Origin: Pedobacter aquae
Lineage (GTDB): Bacteria; Bacteroidota; Bacteroidia; Sphingobacteriales; Sphingobacteriaceae
NCBI RefSeq assembly: GCF_008195825.1
Contig: NZ_CP043329.1
Span: 1,550,001-1,614,000 of the forward strand
Direction: 5' to 3'
DNA: 64,000 bases
Under the pieces are notes generated by a model, which was not told where the DNA came from, ran no database searches, and was given only the letters and a program-made list of their open reading frames with translations. The position numbers and the translations under genes are program-made. Below are positions 20,640 to 31,600 of the stretch, piece by piece. Each line of letters opens with the position of its first letter. Position 1 is the first letter of the stretch.

Positions 20640-23600
20640 TTATATTTTTATAATTTTTTGTGTGATTTTCTTTTGATTTCCAGAAACTTGAAGCACATAC
20701 ACTCCCGCAGGTAAATACGATATATCTAACATCAATTCCTGAGTGGCATTTACCAAATGGCTTTTTTTGTACAATTCTTTTCCTAGCAAATCCAGAATTT
20801 GAACCTCTATTTGTTTGGAAAAATAAGCTGGATAACGAATATTGATTTCTCTCTGGCTAGGGTTTGGATAAATGGTAAGCGTTTCAATTTCTTGAGCAGA
20901 TAATTTAACAGTTACAACACCCTCATAACTGATTGTACCATCCAAATCTGTTAGCAGCAGTTTATAATATAATTGCGGATAGTTGCCTGGGTAGCTTTTA
21001 TCTACATAACTATAATTACTTATTGTAGCAGCATTATTAACAGCTTTTACCGTACTAATTTTCTGGAAATCAACACCATTTGTACTTCTATAAAGGGTAT
21101 AAACATTGGTGTTGCGTTCTGATAAGCTTTGCCATGTTAAGGCTATACCTTCCTGCTTTAAAGTTCCCTCAAAACCATTCATTTCTACAGGTAGGGTAAC
21201 ATCTTTAACCAATTTTAAAGTGGCAGAAAAGCCATCCTTTAAGGTAAAACCTGCATTTAATCCATTAGTTACTTGCGTAATGTTAGCATTATTGGCATTG
21301 GTTACTACTCGCCATTTTCCTGAAAGAGATACCGTAATTAAACTGGCAGATGAAACCCATTCACTATTTACATTGGCTACTGCATTTAAATCCGGATTAG
21401 CAATTTTAACAATTAAAGTATCTCCTGCTTCCCTAAGCGTTAATAAAGCCCTTCCTGATATCCCTTTTAAATAGCCTACATTAATATTTTGTTGAGCTAA
21501 AAAACAAGCATAAGATTTTATTTGGGCAGGGATATAACTAACTGCATGTACAGAATCTGTTTGTTTTAATACCTGATAAACTTCTCCATCTCTAATTTTT
21601 TGAGCTAAAGCACTCATATTTTGTGGCGTAATACTTGGTACAACAGTATAATGATATTTTGCCGCCGATGGTCTTGTACCATGCAATAACCAAGCTTTAC
21701 TAGCATTAGCTGTTGCTGTAGTGCTGGTATTTCCTGTGCTGTGTAATGGCGTAGACTGCTGACCTCTAAAGACTTGTATATTCCCATTTCCTACCGGGAT
21801 GTAATAACCTGTTGTTTGTCCGTTTACCAACCACACCTGATTGGTAGCCGTAGAAAGCTCTCCACTATAAGTAGCACTTGTTGGTATTAAAGAGTTTAAA
21901 TAAATAGATGGATTTGAACTGGCATTCACACCTTGAAAAAGTGTAGTTATTACTTGATTAGTGGTATTGGTAGCACTGATATTTGAGCCCAAACAAACCA
22001 TTAAAGAATCAAAAGTAAAGACCGATTTCTTGAACTTGAGGTTGTTAGCAGTATATTTAGAACCTCCATTTTCAATAAAATTCATCCCAAATACACCGTA
22101 ATTGCCATCTGCCAAAGCACCTGCAAAATCATCTGCTTGATATTCTGATGCTGTGCCACTTATAAGCGGGTTTAAATTATCATAAGCTAAACGCAAACTG
22201 GTTGTCCCGGGCATCATGTTCCAATCCCAACCAGCGCCATTAGCAATATAACCTGATGAGGCTAAACTACCATCATATAAAACTTCTAAAGAACCATAGC
22301 TTTGATAACGGCCGTATCTGTTAGCTTCGGTATAAATTTCTGCTCCAAACATAAGGTATGTAAAACCTCGCATGGCCGCTACCCAATTTCCTTTCCTCAT
22401 CACACCAGTTTGACCATAATTGAATTGGTAATAGCCATCTAAATTGATGTTAGTAGTACTATATCTATTGGTTTTAAAAATGTAATTGTAAAACTTCGCC
22501 ATCTCCGGTTCGAAACTGCTTCCTACCAAATCTCCGCCCACGGTAATCAACCTCTCAAAAGCGGTTACATTTACCGGAACTGTAGAAGGAAAAGGCCCTC
22601 TACCTGATGCTGCATGCGGATATATAGTTCCTTTTGAAGTTTCTAAGAAAAGACTTTTCATGAAGAAACACATATTTTGATAAGCCACCTGACTAATCTT
22701 AAAAGGTGTTCCTCTAAGTTCAAAAGCTCTGGCGATCCAAGTAGCATAGGCATAAGCATAGCTGATGTGTTGCGAATTATGATGAAAGAAAGTACCATCT
22801 GGTTTTATACCATCTAAAGCACCCTGACTTATCTCTACGGCATAAGCCAAGAAATCAGAAAAGCCTCTTAAATCTCTGGCAATTTCATCATTAGTTGCTC
22901 CTAACAAAGCTAATTCCATTAAGAAATTAGACTTTACATGTATAAAATCTGTATTTTGTCCGGGTGTTTGATTAGTAGCGTATATCTTGTTAAACTCATG
23001 AGACCATTTCAACATTTTAAGCACTTCTGCTTTAAGCGTAGCATCTTGTATGTAAGGATAAGCCTCTAGAAAACCTACCGGAAAATTACGTGATGCTGTA
23101 TAATCATTATAAGGCATTACATTTCTGGCACCTTCTGCCAAACCTTGCTCTAAAACCAAATAAGCTAATAAGCTTTGTAGCAGCGTATAAGCTGTGGCAT
23201 CATTGCTTACTGCATGCGCTCTGGCTAAAGCACCGCAATGGATAGAAATAGCTAACAAAGTAGCCTCATCAAATACATTTACCCCTATGCCTTTTAAAGA
23301 ACCATCGGTATTGGTGCTGATAGATAAACTGTTTACATAATCTTTTGCCGCCTGTAATACAGTAGCTGTTGGCGCTGTAAGTGTTCTATTATAAGTAGTT
23401 CTGATACTTTGAATGGCCGAAATTTCTGCTTGAGTAGCAGTAGGAATATTTTGTTGTGGTTGATTTAACCAATTTGCTAAAGCCGAAGTATAGGGTGAGG
23501 TTACTACAAAATGCTGACGGTCTAATACTAAATGCGGACCAGGAATTCTTTGCTCTGCATTGCCTACAAAAAGCATCTCATCTAAATAAAGTGTATTTAA

Positions 23601-24071
23601 AGTACTTGAGGAAGGACGATAAACCAACTCCATCCTATTTAAAGTAAAAGATGATGATTCATTACCGTTATTATAATCAAACCTATAACTTCTGTGGTAC
23701 TCTCGCCAGCCAGCATAGTTTAATAACATACGGCCTTGCCTTCTTAAAACGCCGCCTGTATCATAAAATCTAAAAAGTAAAGTATCGGTGCTTTTTCTAG
23801 AACTGTAAATTAAAAACTGAGCTGCACTTGCAAAATAATCTCCTATTTCTGCTGAAGGTATACTTAAGTTATTAGCTGTAAGCACAGAGCCACTTTGAGG
23901 TGTCCATTTCAGAGATTTCGCACCTCCTTTTACATGCTCAGCACTTGAAATAATTTGCCCATTACTTGCCGACCAACTGCTTGGTATACTGGTATTAAAA
24001 TCTACAAAGCGTTGTTGCGCAAAGGCAGTTATTTGTAAACCCAGAAAAAGAACTAGTAAAAGTATCTTCAT
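20640..24071 (-). CDS. T9SS-exported polysaccharide lyase family 8 (chondroitin ABC lyase-like)
   Basis: An 1143-residue protein with a signal peptide (MKILLLVLFLGLQITAFAQQ), an N-terminal jelly-roll as in chondroitin ABC lyase (about 21-175), the alpha-toroid PL8 catalytic domain (about 180-510) and PL8 beta-sandwich domains (about 530-950). A fibronectin-like linker (about 960-1055, V-E-M-N-G-F-E-G) and a T9SS sorting domain (about 1065-1143, ending I-T-Q-K-I-I-K-I) follow. H431 and Y438 have the His-x6-Tyr spacing of the ABC lyase catalytic pair, R491 lies in S-G-R-G, and E582 lies in T-E-A-N-R-Y-G-R-Y. The enzyme should cut chondroitin or a related glycosaminoglycan at the cell surface by beta-elimination. 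It heads its own operon with promoter module B. Exact substrate is not determined. Confidence 0.9.
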   Translation of the reverse strand: MKILLLVLFLGLQITAFAQQRFVDFNTSIPSSWSASNGQIISSAEHVKGGAKSLKWTPQSGSVLTANNLSIPSAEIGDYFASAAQFLIYSSRKSTDTLLFRFYDTGGVLRRQGRMLLNYAGWREYHRSYRFDYNNGNESSSFTLNRMELVYRPSSSTLNTLYLDEMLFVGNAEQRIPGPHLVLDRQHFVVTSPYTSALANWLNQPQQNIPTATQAEISAIQSIRTTYNRTLTAPTATVLQAAKDYVNSLSISTNTDGSLKGIGVNVFDEATLLAISIHCGALARAHAVSNDATAYTLLQSLLAYLVLEQGLAEGARNVMPYNDYTASRNFPVGFLEAYPYIQDATLKAEVLKMLKWSHEFNKIYATNQTPGQNTDFIHVKSNFLMELALLGATNDEIARDLRGFSDFLAYAVEISQGALDGIKPDGTFFHHNSQHISYAYAYATWIARAFELRGTPFKISQVAYQNMCFFMKSLFLETSKGTIYPHAASGRGPFPSTVPVNVTAFERLITVGGDLVGSSFEPEMAKFYNYIFKTNRYSTTNINLDGYYQFNYGQTGVMRKGNWVAAMRGFTYLMFGAEIYTEANRYGRYQSYGSLEVLYDGSLASSGYIANGAGWDWNMMPGTTSLRLAYDNLNPLISGTASEYQADDFAGALADGNYGVFGMNFIENGGSKYTANNLKFKKSVFTFDSLMVCLGSNISATNTTNQVITTLFQGVNASSNPSIYLNSLIPTSATYSGELSTATNQVWLVNGQTTGYYIPVGNGNIQVFRGQQSTPLHSTGNTSTTATANASKAWLLHGTRPSAAKYHYTVVPSITPQNMSALAQKIRDGEVYQVLKQTDSVHAVSYIPAQIKSYACFLAQQNINVGYLKGISGRALLTLREAGDTLIVKIANPDLNAVANVNSEWVSSASLITVSLSGKWRVVTNANNANITQVTNGLNAGFTLKDGFSATLKLVKDVTLPVEMNGFEGTLKQEGIALTWQSLSERNTNVYTLYRSTNGVDFQKISTVKAVNNAATISNYSYVDKSYPGNYPQLYYKLLLTDLDGTISYEGVVTVKLSAQEIETLTIYPNPSQREINIRYPAYFSKQIEVQILDLLGKELYKKSHLVNATQELMLDISYLPAGVYVLQVSGNQKKITQKIIKI

Positions 24072-24110
24072 AAAAATATCTTCATTAATTGGTTTTAGCT
24101 TGGTTAGCCA

Positions 24111-24180
24111 ATAACCGAATTTGAAGAACTTTTACACTTTAGTAGGGATAAAATTTGGTTTGTTGAGGGGCAAATATTCG
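24111..24180 (-). promoter_or_regulatory. Promoter/operator module B upstream of T9SS PL8 lyase
   Basis: On the plus strand: CCGAATTTG (24115-24123), GGGATAAAATTT (24145-24156) and GGGGCAAATATTC (24167-24179). The spacing is identical to module A (30 bases from CC to the first G-box, 22 between G-boxes). The upstream G-box lies 96 bases from the start codon. It should respond to the same regulator as susC. Confidence 0.65.
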
Positions 24181-24259
24181 TTTATGATGCTTTAAGGCAT
24201 ATTTTAGAGGTTTTATTACTTTAAAGTTGGGATTTGATTTTTTTTTAAAAAAGTAAAAC

Positions 24260-24676
24260 TCATATTAAAGTTTCTATAAATTGCTTAGCTGTGAGAATAG
24301 GTAAATTTGAACTCTTAAAGTCTTTAAGATTTCTAGTAATAATCAGATCTTGTTGATTTTCATTTGCGGTAAAGTATTGAATAGCGTCTTCAAAGTCTGT
24401 AAAAGTATCATCATTCAAAGCCAAATCAATAATTTTATCATCAAGCGGCAAAACATGAAGAATTAACCTTAATTTCCTTAAAACCGATTTTGCTTTTTGA
24501 GCATCTAACTGTTTTAATATTATATAGCTCGTATTCGCAAAAGTTAAAGATGAAACAGAAAGCTCAACTTGCTTTTTATCGGCCAAAGAGAACAATATTT
24601 CTGCTTCTTTGAAAAAAGGCTCCCTCCGTGATAATAAATCTATCACAATATTGGTATCAACAAAAAGCTTTTTCAT
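24260..24676 (-). CDS. PIN-domain toxin (VapC-like)
   Basis: A 138-residue protein beginning MKKLFVDTNIVIDLLSRREP. D7 in V-D-T-N is the first acidic metal ligand of PIN ribonucleases; later acidic residues are E41-type positions, D-F-E-D-A-I-Q (about 94) and the final T-R-N-L-K-D-F motif. Such proteins cut RNA and act as toxins held by a partner antitoxin. The start ATG overlaps the stop of the antitoxin gene by 4 bases. The pair has no link to polysaccharide use and interrupts the locus between two operons, suggesting later insertion. Confidence 0.9.
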   Translation of the reverse strand: MKKLFVDTNIVIDLLSRREPFFKEAEILFSLADKKQVELSVSSLTFANTSYIILKQLDAQKAKSVLRKLRLILHVLPLDDKIIDLALNDDTFTDFEDAIQYFTANENQQDLIITRNLKDFKSSNLPILTAKQFIETLI

Positions 24677-24927
24677 TTATACTTTTTGTCTAAATAATCA
24701 CGATATTCATTCCTATAATCAAATTCCTCAGGCAGTTCAATAACACCACTCAAGCTTTCTATAAGCGGAGTAATGCTGGTATTTTCCCCTTCTTGAACCT
24801 TCTCTTTTGTAACGCTATCTAGATAAGATTCTATCATCTTTGAAAGACTGATATTATGACTCCGAGCATAGATTTTAGCTCTTTCTATAACATTTTCATT
24901 AAGTCTTAATGTTAATTTAGTTTCCAT
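24673..24927 (-). CDS. Antitoxin, ribbon-helix-helix type (DUF6364-like)
   Basis: An 84-residue protein beginning METKLTLRLNENVIERAKIY, then S-L-S-K-M-I-E-S-Y-L: a ribbon-helix-helix DNA-binding fold followed by an acidic C-terminal tail (P-E-E-F-D-Y-R-N-E-Y) that would cap the toxin. The ATG at 24927 is chosen rather than a codon 15 residues upstream because the domain starts there. It overlaps the PIN gene by 4 bases, the classical toxin-antitoxin arrangement, and should repress its own promoter. Confidence 0.85.
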   Translation of the reverse strand: METKLTLRLNENVIERAKIYARSHNISLSKMIESYLDSVTKEKVQEGENTSITPLIESLSGVIELPEEFDYRNEYRDYLDKKYK

Positions 24928-25003
24928 AGCAAAGCTTATTATACGTACAAATATAAAAAAATCATACGTCAAAACAATATTTCCTATTTTTCTATATATT
25001 TCA

Positions 25004-25031
25004 ATAGGCCACGGTTTACACCGTGGGCTAT
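25004..25031. repeat. REP-like palindrome
   Basis: ATAG, a G:G mismatch, CCACGGT, loop TTAC, ACCGTGG, G and CTAT form a long near-perfect hairpin between the antitoxin promoter and the AC-type lyase stop. It may be a dispersed intergenic palindrome (REP-like) or a terminator for the lyase operon; on the minus strand no strong T-run follows. Its copy number in the genome would tell which. Confidence 0.5.
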
Positions 25032-25109
25032 GAATGATAATATTTTGTTAGAATGCTTTTTAATCATTTAAAATAATCAGCAAAGCACTCTATAGATTAG
25101 CCAATATCC

Positions 25110-27208
25110 TTAAAAAGACAGAAGAACTTCCTTACTAGAACCTGCATAAGGTTTCTGAGGCATGTCTACTGATAAGTCTATACTTTTACCAGATTTAATA
25201 TCGCTTATACTAAATTTGATTTGCTTTTCCTGCTGTAAGGGATCTGCAACGTATAAAGTCTTTTTACCTTTCACATTTTTAATCATGAAAACACAAGGTT
25301 TATCGGTTTTTATGCTGAGCTCATCTGTTTTAACTTCTGCTGCCTCGTGTAAAACGGCCTGTAATATTTTTAAACCTTTGTGATATACCACTTGCTGACT
25401 AGCCGTATTGCTAATGGTTTGTAACTGCTCTGGGTTAAAACCTTTCACATCTTTTACTGCTGGTAAAACCACGTAATGATAACTTGCCGCTTGTGTTTTG
25501 CTGCCATGGTTTATCCATAATTTAAATACATGACCGCTTACTTCGTTTTTTGGCTGCGAGCTATTGATTTTCTGCCATGTACCACTTTGTTTTTGCGAAC
25601 TAAGCTTCACATTTGCACCACTTGGAAAATAATAAGCAATACCATCATGCTGTATCCAACTATTATTATTTAAAGCGTATTCATTTAACTCATCTTTCTT
25701 TTGCGCTTTACCTACAGAAAGCTGAATATTACCATTTAACCAAGATTGGTTGAGTGTTGTGGTAACAGGCAAAGTACTTGTCGACTGTATATCTGCCCCC
25801 AAACAAACTATTTCTTGATCAAAGAAAAACCATGCTTTTTTAGCGGTAACACCATCGTACTTTAAATGATAAGCAGTTGCACCATAAACACCATCAGAAA
25901 CACCTCCTGCATAGGTATTTAAAGCAAACTCGCCCCATTGTTTCTCTAACAAAACATCTTCTGGGTTATCTACACTGGTTGTTCCAGGTATTTTATCCCA
26001 CTCCCATAAAGGCATAATATCGAAATACTCTGGCCCTCTTACTTGTATATTGGTTGCACCGTCAGAAAGGTAGCGGCCATATAAATTTTCCTTATTTCCG
26101 CTTTCTGATTTTTTGGTACGATTACTTGCAATACGTACATGAAAAGCGTATTGAGGGCGTACATGTTGGGTATAATCGCCTTTCCAATAATGCTGATGAA
26201 AAGGTTTTAGTTCATAATCTGGCGCTGCTAAGCTATCTACCCGCTGTCTGATATTTTCCCACTCTTCTTCTCTTGTAGCATCAATTAATTTTACTGTTTG
26301 GATACGGTATCTTTCTGAAGTTTTCTTGAGATTACCTTTTCTAGTTACCCCCCTACCTTCTACGTTGAAATCTATATATCTAGACCTAAAAGCATTAATA
26401 AAAGTTTGTCGGTAAAACTTAGAAAAAACCTCTAATTTCTCTGCACTTAGTGCATAAGGCGTTGCCCTTACCAAATTGGCAATTTTGGTTACTCCACCTA
26501 TAAAAACATTTCCATAGCCAGAAATATACAACTGCGGTCCGTGTTGTAGGTAAGAATAATCATGCTGTAAACCTTCTTCTGCTTCAGTTAAAACCACAGG
26601 TTCAAACAATTGGTCGAGAGATGATTTTAGTAAATCTTTATTTTCTGTAAGTAATGCTCTGTAAAAATAGTGCATTGCAATATCCGTTTTGTTAGCTCCG
26701 GTTTTATCCTCGGCTACCCCTCTTTTCATTCGTTCTAAAAGCTGTTTTTCTAGTTCTTCTGGCAAATAGCTATCACCAAATTTGAGTAAAATCAAAGATT
26801 CTCCTAGTCTTTGCGGCACACTAATTTCATTATGCCACCAATTATCACTTTTAGGGTCTTTGGCATACCAATATTCATAAGCTTTGATAATGCCATCTAA
26901 AAAAGCTTTGTTATTATAGTAAGAGCCGCCTTTATTTACATAAGCTTGTATGAGTAAATGTGTTTTTTCTAGATGACTTACAGGCGCCCAATTAGAAATA
27001 TCTTTAGCTTGGTAATTGATATCGCTCCAGCTACCATCGGGCTGTAAAGCGTCTAAAGCTGCTTTTGCCGGAACATCTGCTTTAGCAAAAGATTTACTGG
27101 CATCGTCAAAAATCCTTTTCATTATGGTGCCAAAAGGATAAGTTGCTTGCGCTTTTACCATAAAAGGTAAAAAGCCGATACAAAATAGGGTAATGAATAT
27201 TTTTTCAT
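25110..27208 (-). CDS. Chondroitin AC lyase-type PL8 enzyme, signal peptide out of frame
   Basis: The open frame from the ATG at 27161 encodes 683 residues of PL8 lyase. N157, H207, Y216, R270, R274, E353 and N356 sit at a constant offset of 18 from the active-site residues I recall for Pedobacter heparinus chondroitinase AC (N175, H225, Y234, R288, R292, E371, N374), and W109 matches W127. The enzyme cuts chondroitin 4- and 6-sulfate and possibly hyaluronan by beta-elimination. Nine bases after the preceding sulfatase stop there is an ATG (27206-27208) followed by six A. One more A would join it to the lyase as MKKIFITLFCIGFLPFMVKA, a perfect signal peptide. As written, that start ends after 17 codons and only an unsecreted form could be made. 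Confidence 0.88.
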
Positions 27209-27217
27209 CTTTATTGA

Positions 27218-28615
27218 TTAAGGATATTTTATTTCCATTTCTCTTCCAATAACCTCCATACGGTGTTTTTTTATTTGATTATCATCGCCATAATCACTTA
27301 TCCAATGTGGTTGTTGCATTTTTTGTTCCCAGTTTTGGAGTTTCTTTTCTAACTGTTTCACTTTTTGCGAATAGGTACTCGCTAGGTTATTTTGCTCGCT
27401 TACATCATCCTGTAAATTGAATAAGAGTAAAGGATTATTAGCTGTTCTAATCAATTTCCAATCCCCACTTCTAACGGCAGCAGCTACGCCTCTTCGCCAA
27501 AATAAATCTTGATGAGGTACAGCTTTTTTAGGGTCTAATAGATAAGGTAAAAGATTTACACCATCTAAAACTTGTCCTTTTAGGGCTTTTCCCTCACTAG
27601 CTGCAATAGCCGTTGGCGTAATATCCATTGCAGAAATCATAGGATTATAAACTTGATTGGCCGGTAATTTTGCAGGCCATTGCATGATATAGGCTACACG
27701 AATGCCACCCTCCCATTTAGAACCTTTTAAACCTCTTAACACACCATTATCGGCAGCGTTATTGGTTGCAGCGCCATTATCATTTAAGAAAACAATCAAA
27801 GTATTTTCGTAAAGCTTTTGCTCTTTTAAAGTAGCTACCAATTTACCTATGTTACGGTCTAAAGAAGTCATCATAGCTGCATAAGCTCTTCTTTCTGCGT
27901 TTTGGATATGAGCAAATTGTTGCATCAATTCTTGTTGCGCATTTATAGGGGTATGCACCGCATTATAAGCCAAATACATAAAAAATGGATTCTTTTGATT
28001 TTCTTTTACAAAAGATATGGCCTTATCGGTAAACATATCTGTAAGATAATACACCTCTCCTTCTGGTACAGCTTTTCTGTTGTGTAGCAATTGTAACTCT
28101 CGTTTAGGTTGCTTGTTATAAGCAAAAAAGTTACGATGCCCGCCAATAAAACCATAAAACTCATCAAAACCTCTATTTAAAGGGAAGTGCTTTTCTTCTT
28201 CGCCTAAATGCCATTTACCAATCGCAATGGTTTTATAACCATTAGCTTGCATTTGGTTTCCTATGGTTTTCACTGATGGATCTAAACCAACATCTGTTAA
28301 CTGAAAACCGTTAACGGGCTTGCTAGAAGTATTGTGCTCAAACCCGAAACGCTGCTGGTAACGCCCGCTAAGTAAACCCGCTCTTGATGGTGCACAAACT
28401 GCTGCTGTAACATAAGCATTGGTAAAGAGCACACCGTTTTTTGCTAGTGCATCAATGTTTGGAGTAGGTATTTCTTTACCTCCGTAACATCCAAAATCTG
28501 CATAACCGGCATCGTCACTTAAAATAACAATGACATTGGGTTTTGCCTTTGGCTGTGCTACCACTTGTAAAGTTATGACGCAAAATAAAGTTGTTATAAA
28601 TAGCTTGATGTTCAT
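27218..28615 (-). CDS. Family S1 sulfatase
   Basis: A 465-residue protein with a signal peptide (MNIKLFITTLFCVITLQVVA). C74 in C-A-P-S-R is the residue converted to formylglycine, and V-I-L-S-D-D-A-G holds the calcium-binding aspartates. G-K-W-H-L-G (about 155), H-T-P-I-N (about 222) and L-N-D-N-G-A (about 281) complete the active site. In this operon it should remove sulfate (4-O or 6-O on GalNAc, or from uronate) from chondroitin fragments in the periplasm; the position cannot be told from sequence. The maturation enzyme (anSME or FGE) is not in the window. The ATG immediately follows the TAA of the ABC-type lyase gene. Confidence 0.92.
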   Translation of the reverse strand: MNIKLFITTLFCVITLQVVAQPKAKPNVIVILSDDAGYADFGCYGGKEIPTPNIDALAKNGVLFTNAYVTAAVCAPSRAGLLSGRYQQRFGFEHNTSSKPVNGFQLTDVGLDPSVKTIGNQMQANGYKTIAIGKWHLGEEEKHFPLNRGFDEFYGFIGGHRNFFAYNKQPKRELQLLHNRKAVPEGEVYYLTDMFTDKAISFVKENQKNPFFMYLAYNAVHTPINAQQELMQQFAHIQNAERRAYAAMMTSLDRNIGKLVATLKEQKLYENTLIVFLNDNGAATNNAADNGVLRGLKGSKWEGGIRVAYIMQWPAKLPANQVYNPMISAMDITPTAIAASEGKALKGQVLDGVNLLPYLLDPKKAVPHQDLFWRRGVAAAVRSGDWKLIRTANNPLLLFNLQDDVSEQNNLASTYSQKVKQLEKKLQNWEQKMQQPHWISDYGDDNQIKKHRMEVIGREMEIKYP

Positions 28616-31600
28616 TTAATTTCCTTTTATTAATTTCAATGGAGTAGCCAAACCATAAGCACAATTTACTTTAATTAAAGTATTACCTTGGGTTGTTTTT
28701 GCAACTTCATATTTTTTACTATCATCGGCTTTAAGCCAATTACCTTTTAATTCTAACTGTATTACTGATGGTTGCGCATCGGTTTTAAACCAATAACGAG
28801 AGTAAATACTTACCTCTTTTCTAGTACCATCGCTGTTTAGAGGCGTTTCATCTGCACCTTGGTAAAAGCCCAAATCTGGGTCGGTAATAGCCAAATTTAA
28901 TTTTGCTGCTTCTTGCTGATATAAAATTAAACAAGCTTTACTGTTGTTGATGATAAGCGGGTCTGTTGATTGACTATTTTCTTTAAAAAGAGCCAAACCT
29001 GTAAGCTGTTGCGCTATATATTTTACGCTATGTGCCTCAGCGGTTTTTTGCAAAACCTGATAAACAGGCGTTTTACCAGACATTTGCGTTTTAAAAGTCT
29101 GCATTTTTTTAGCATCAGCACCTATCAACATAGCATATTCGTAAGCTTCACTTTTGGGCGCAAAACCATGCTGTAAAACTAAACTTGCAAAGTTACCCTG
29201 TGTGTTTTGTGTATCTTTTTGATCTCTAGATTGCTGCTGATTTTTGCTTAAAGCCATTTTACTATTGGCAGTTAAATAATAGCCTATCCCTCGGTTATCC
29301 AATACGAAAGCTGGCTTTGTTAAAGCTTTAGATACTTGTGTAGGAAAATCAATTGGCTGATGATCAAGCAATACAGCTTCGCTAGGGTTGTTTAAATAGT
29401 TTTGAAAAATGGTTGTTTCTGTCGGATATTCCTTGATGTTATTTTCAATATCAGAACCTAAACACACTACCAAGCTATCAAACATAAACCAAGATTTTAT
29501 CGCCTTAAAGCTTCCCAAATTGTATTTATCATGCCCTCTAAGCTTCATAGCAAAAAGCCCTTGTTGGTTTAAAGAAATACCTCCGGCAAAAACTTCATCT
29601 GTTAAAAGCATTTCTTCTACACCGCTAAAATCATCCACATTAAGAATTTGAGCCCTTAATTTATCAAGCGGAACATGTAAGGTAGTTGCTCCGGGTATGC
29701 GATTCCAATCCCAACCTTTATCGGTAAAATTACTTCCTGTATAGCCCGGCGTTTCTGGAAATAAAACTTCTAAATGTCCGTAATTTAGATACCTGCCAAA
29801 AACGTTGGCTTTAGGGTAAGCTTCATGACTTACCATATATCTATTATGACCTTTTACCGTTAACAACCAGTTATTTCTTCTGTGGATAGCCAGTAAGCCA
29901 TAGTTTAAATTCCAATGTCCGTTTGGGTATTTTGCAACTTGTACATCTGCTTGCTTAAACTTTTTCTCCCAAGCCAAGCTTTTCTTTTTAGACACCAACA
30001 AATAAACAGCAGCCATTTCTTTATCTATGGCTTCTTTACCATCCGGAGTACCGGCAAGCGCTAGGTAAGCATAAGGTTTGTCTGGAACGCTCCATGTTCC
30101 TGTTGGATGCCTTCCCGAAATACTGATGGGCCACTTATAAGGATTGGTATAGTAATGCATCATCAATAAATTTTCTTTAAATTTTTGATGCGCTTCCTGC
30201 TCTACTTGATAGCTTGTTTTACTCAACACATAAACAATTGGGGCTAAACCATTATAGCCTCCAACACCATAAGCCGGATACAAAGTTGCATGATGAAAAA
30301 CTGCTCCATCGGGTTTAAAAGCACCTGTTATGGCTACATTGGGTTTCATGTTAAAAGACAACCAACGTGAGTAATATTGTAGAAAGCGCATTTTTTCTGG
30401 AGTATCATCTAAAATTAAAATACTGCTCAACATTCCTTGTAAAAGCGTATTTAAAACATCAATATTAGATTCTGGCATTTTTTCTGGCACTTCCACAGCT
30501 CGGCCCAAGCCGCTAAACCAAAACATACTTTTAAAAGTTTGTTCTAACTTTCCGGATGCCTTAATAGCATCTTTCATGAGTAGACAAGCGGTGTAATAAT
30601 TCTCCAAATTATAGCCTAAATGATGCAAAGCGCCCATACCACTACCAAAAGACCAACCTTGATTTTCTGCATGGTCTAGCAGATTTATAAACATTCTTGC
30701 TAGCTTATCTTTATGGGTTTGGATGGTACTGAAATAATGAGCTTCTGCCATAGCTAGCATCAGATTACTATATTTACTGATGTTTGTTGTAGCGTTAATT
30801 TTCTTTGCCGAGTCTAAATCATTTTCATCAAACAGTTCAATATCATTAGTAGAAAAAATGGTTCTTCCTGTAATAAATTGGCTTTTTTTCTTGATTTCCC
30901 AGAAGGCATAGTCTTTTTCTAGTTTCCTGATGATGGTATCTGTAATAACTTTTTTTGAAGGAAGAACTACCTCTAAGAAACGTTTATAAATTTGACCGAC
31001 TTCTTTTTTATCTTGCGGAGTTATAGCCGCTTTTAGAGGCAAATTATCTGGCGTAGTGCTAAATTTATAAAGTGAATTCCAATGAGCATTTGCGGCATGG
31101 TCTGCATCTAAATTCACAAAAGGCACTTGAAAATCTCGCATGGGCGACCGTGGATTGATGTTTACCTGATACATCACTTGGTCTAGGTATAAAGTTCCTT
31201 TTTTTACTGTTGAGGGCGCTTTAATTTCTAAGCGATTCATATTGGGCTGCGGTGTACTTTGCATATCCCGGTGGTACATCACCCAAGCTGTTCGCCAACC
31301 TTTAAAATTGAGGTTAAAATCAAATTTACAGGCTTCTTTATCTGCATTGTAAAAGGTAAAACTTAGTTTATCTGCAACAGGGTTTTCATTATAAATCCAA
31401 AAAACAAAAGTGCTACGTTTATCTGATGCTACCTTTTTAAATTCATCTGAAACGATATTTAAAACACTTTCATTCCCTTTTGCCCAAGTCCATGCAATGG
31501 CACTTTCGCCTATTTTCTGATGTTGCGTACTGATAGCTAATTTACCACCTTTAGCTTGCCATTCTTGAGGCACCTCTTCCTCACAAATATCTTTCTGTAA

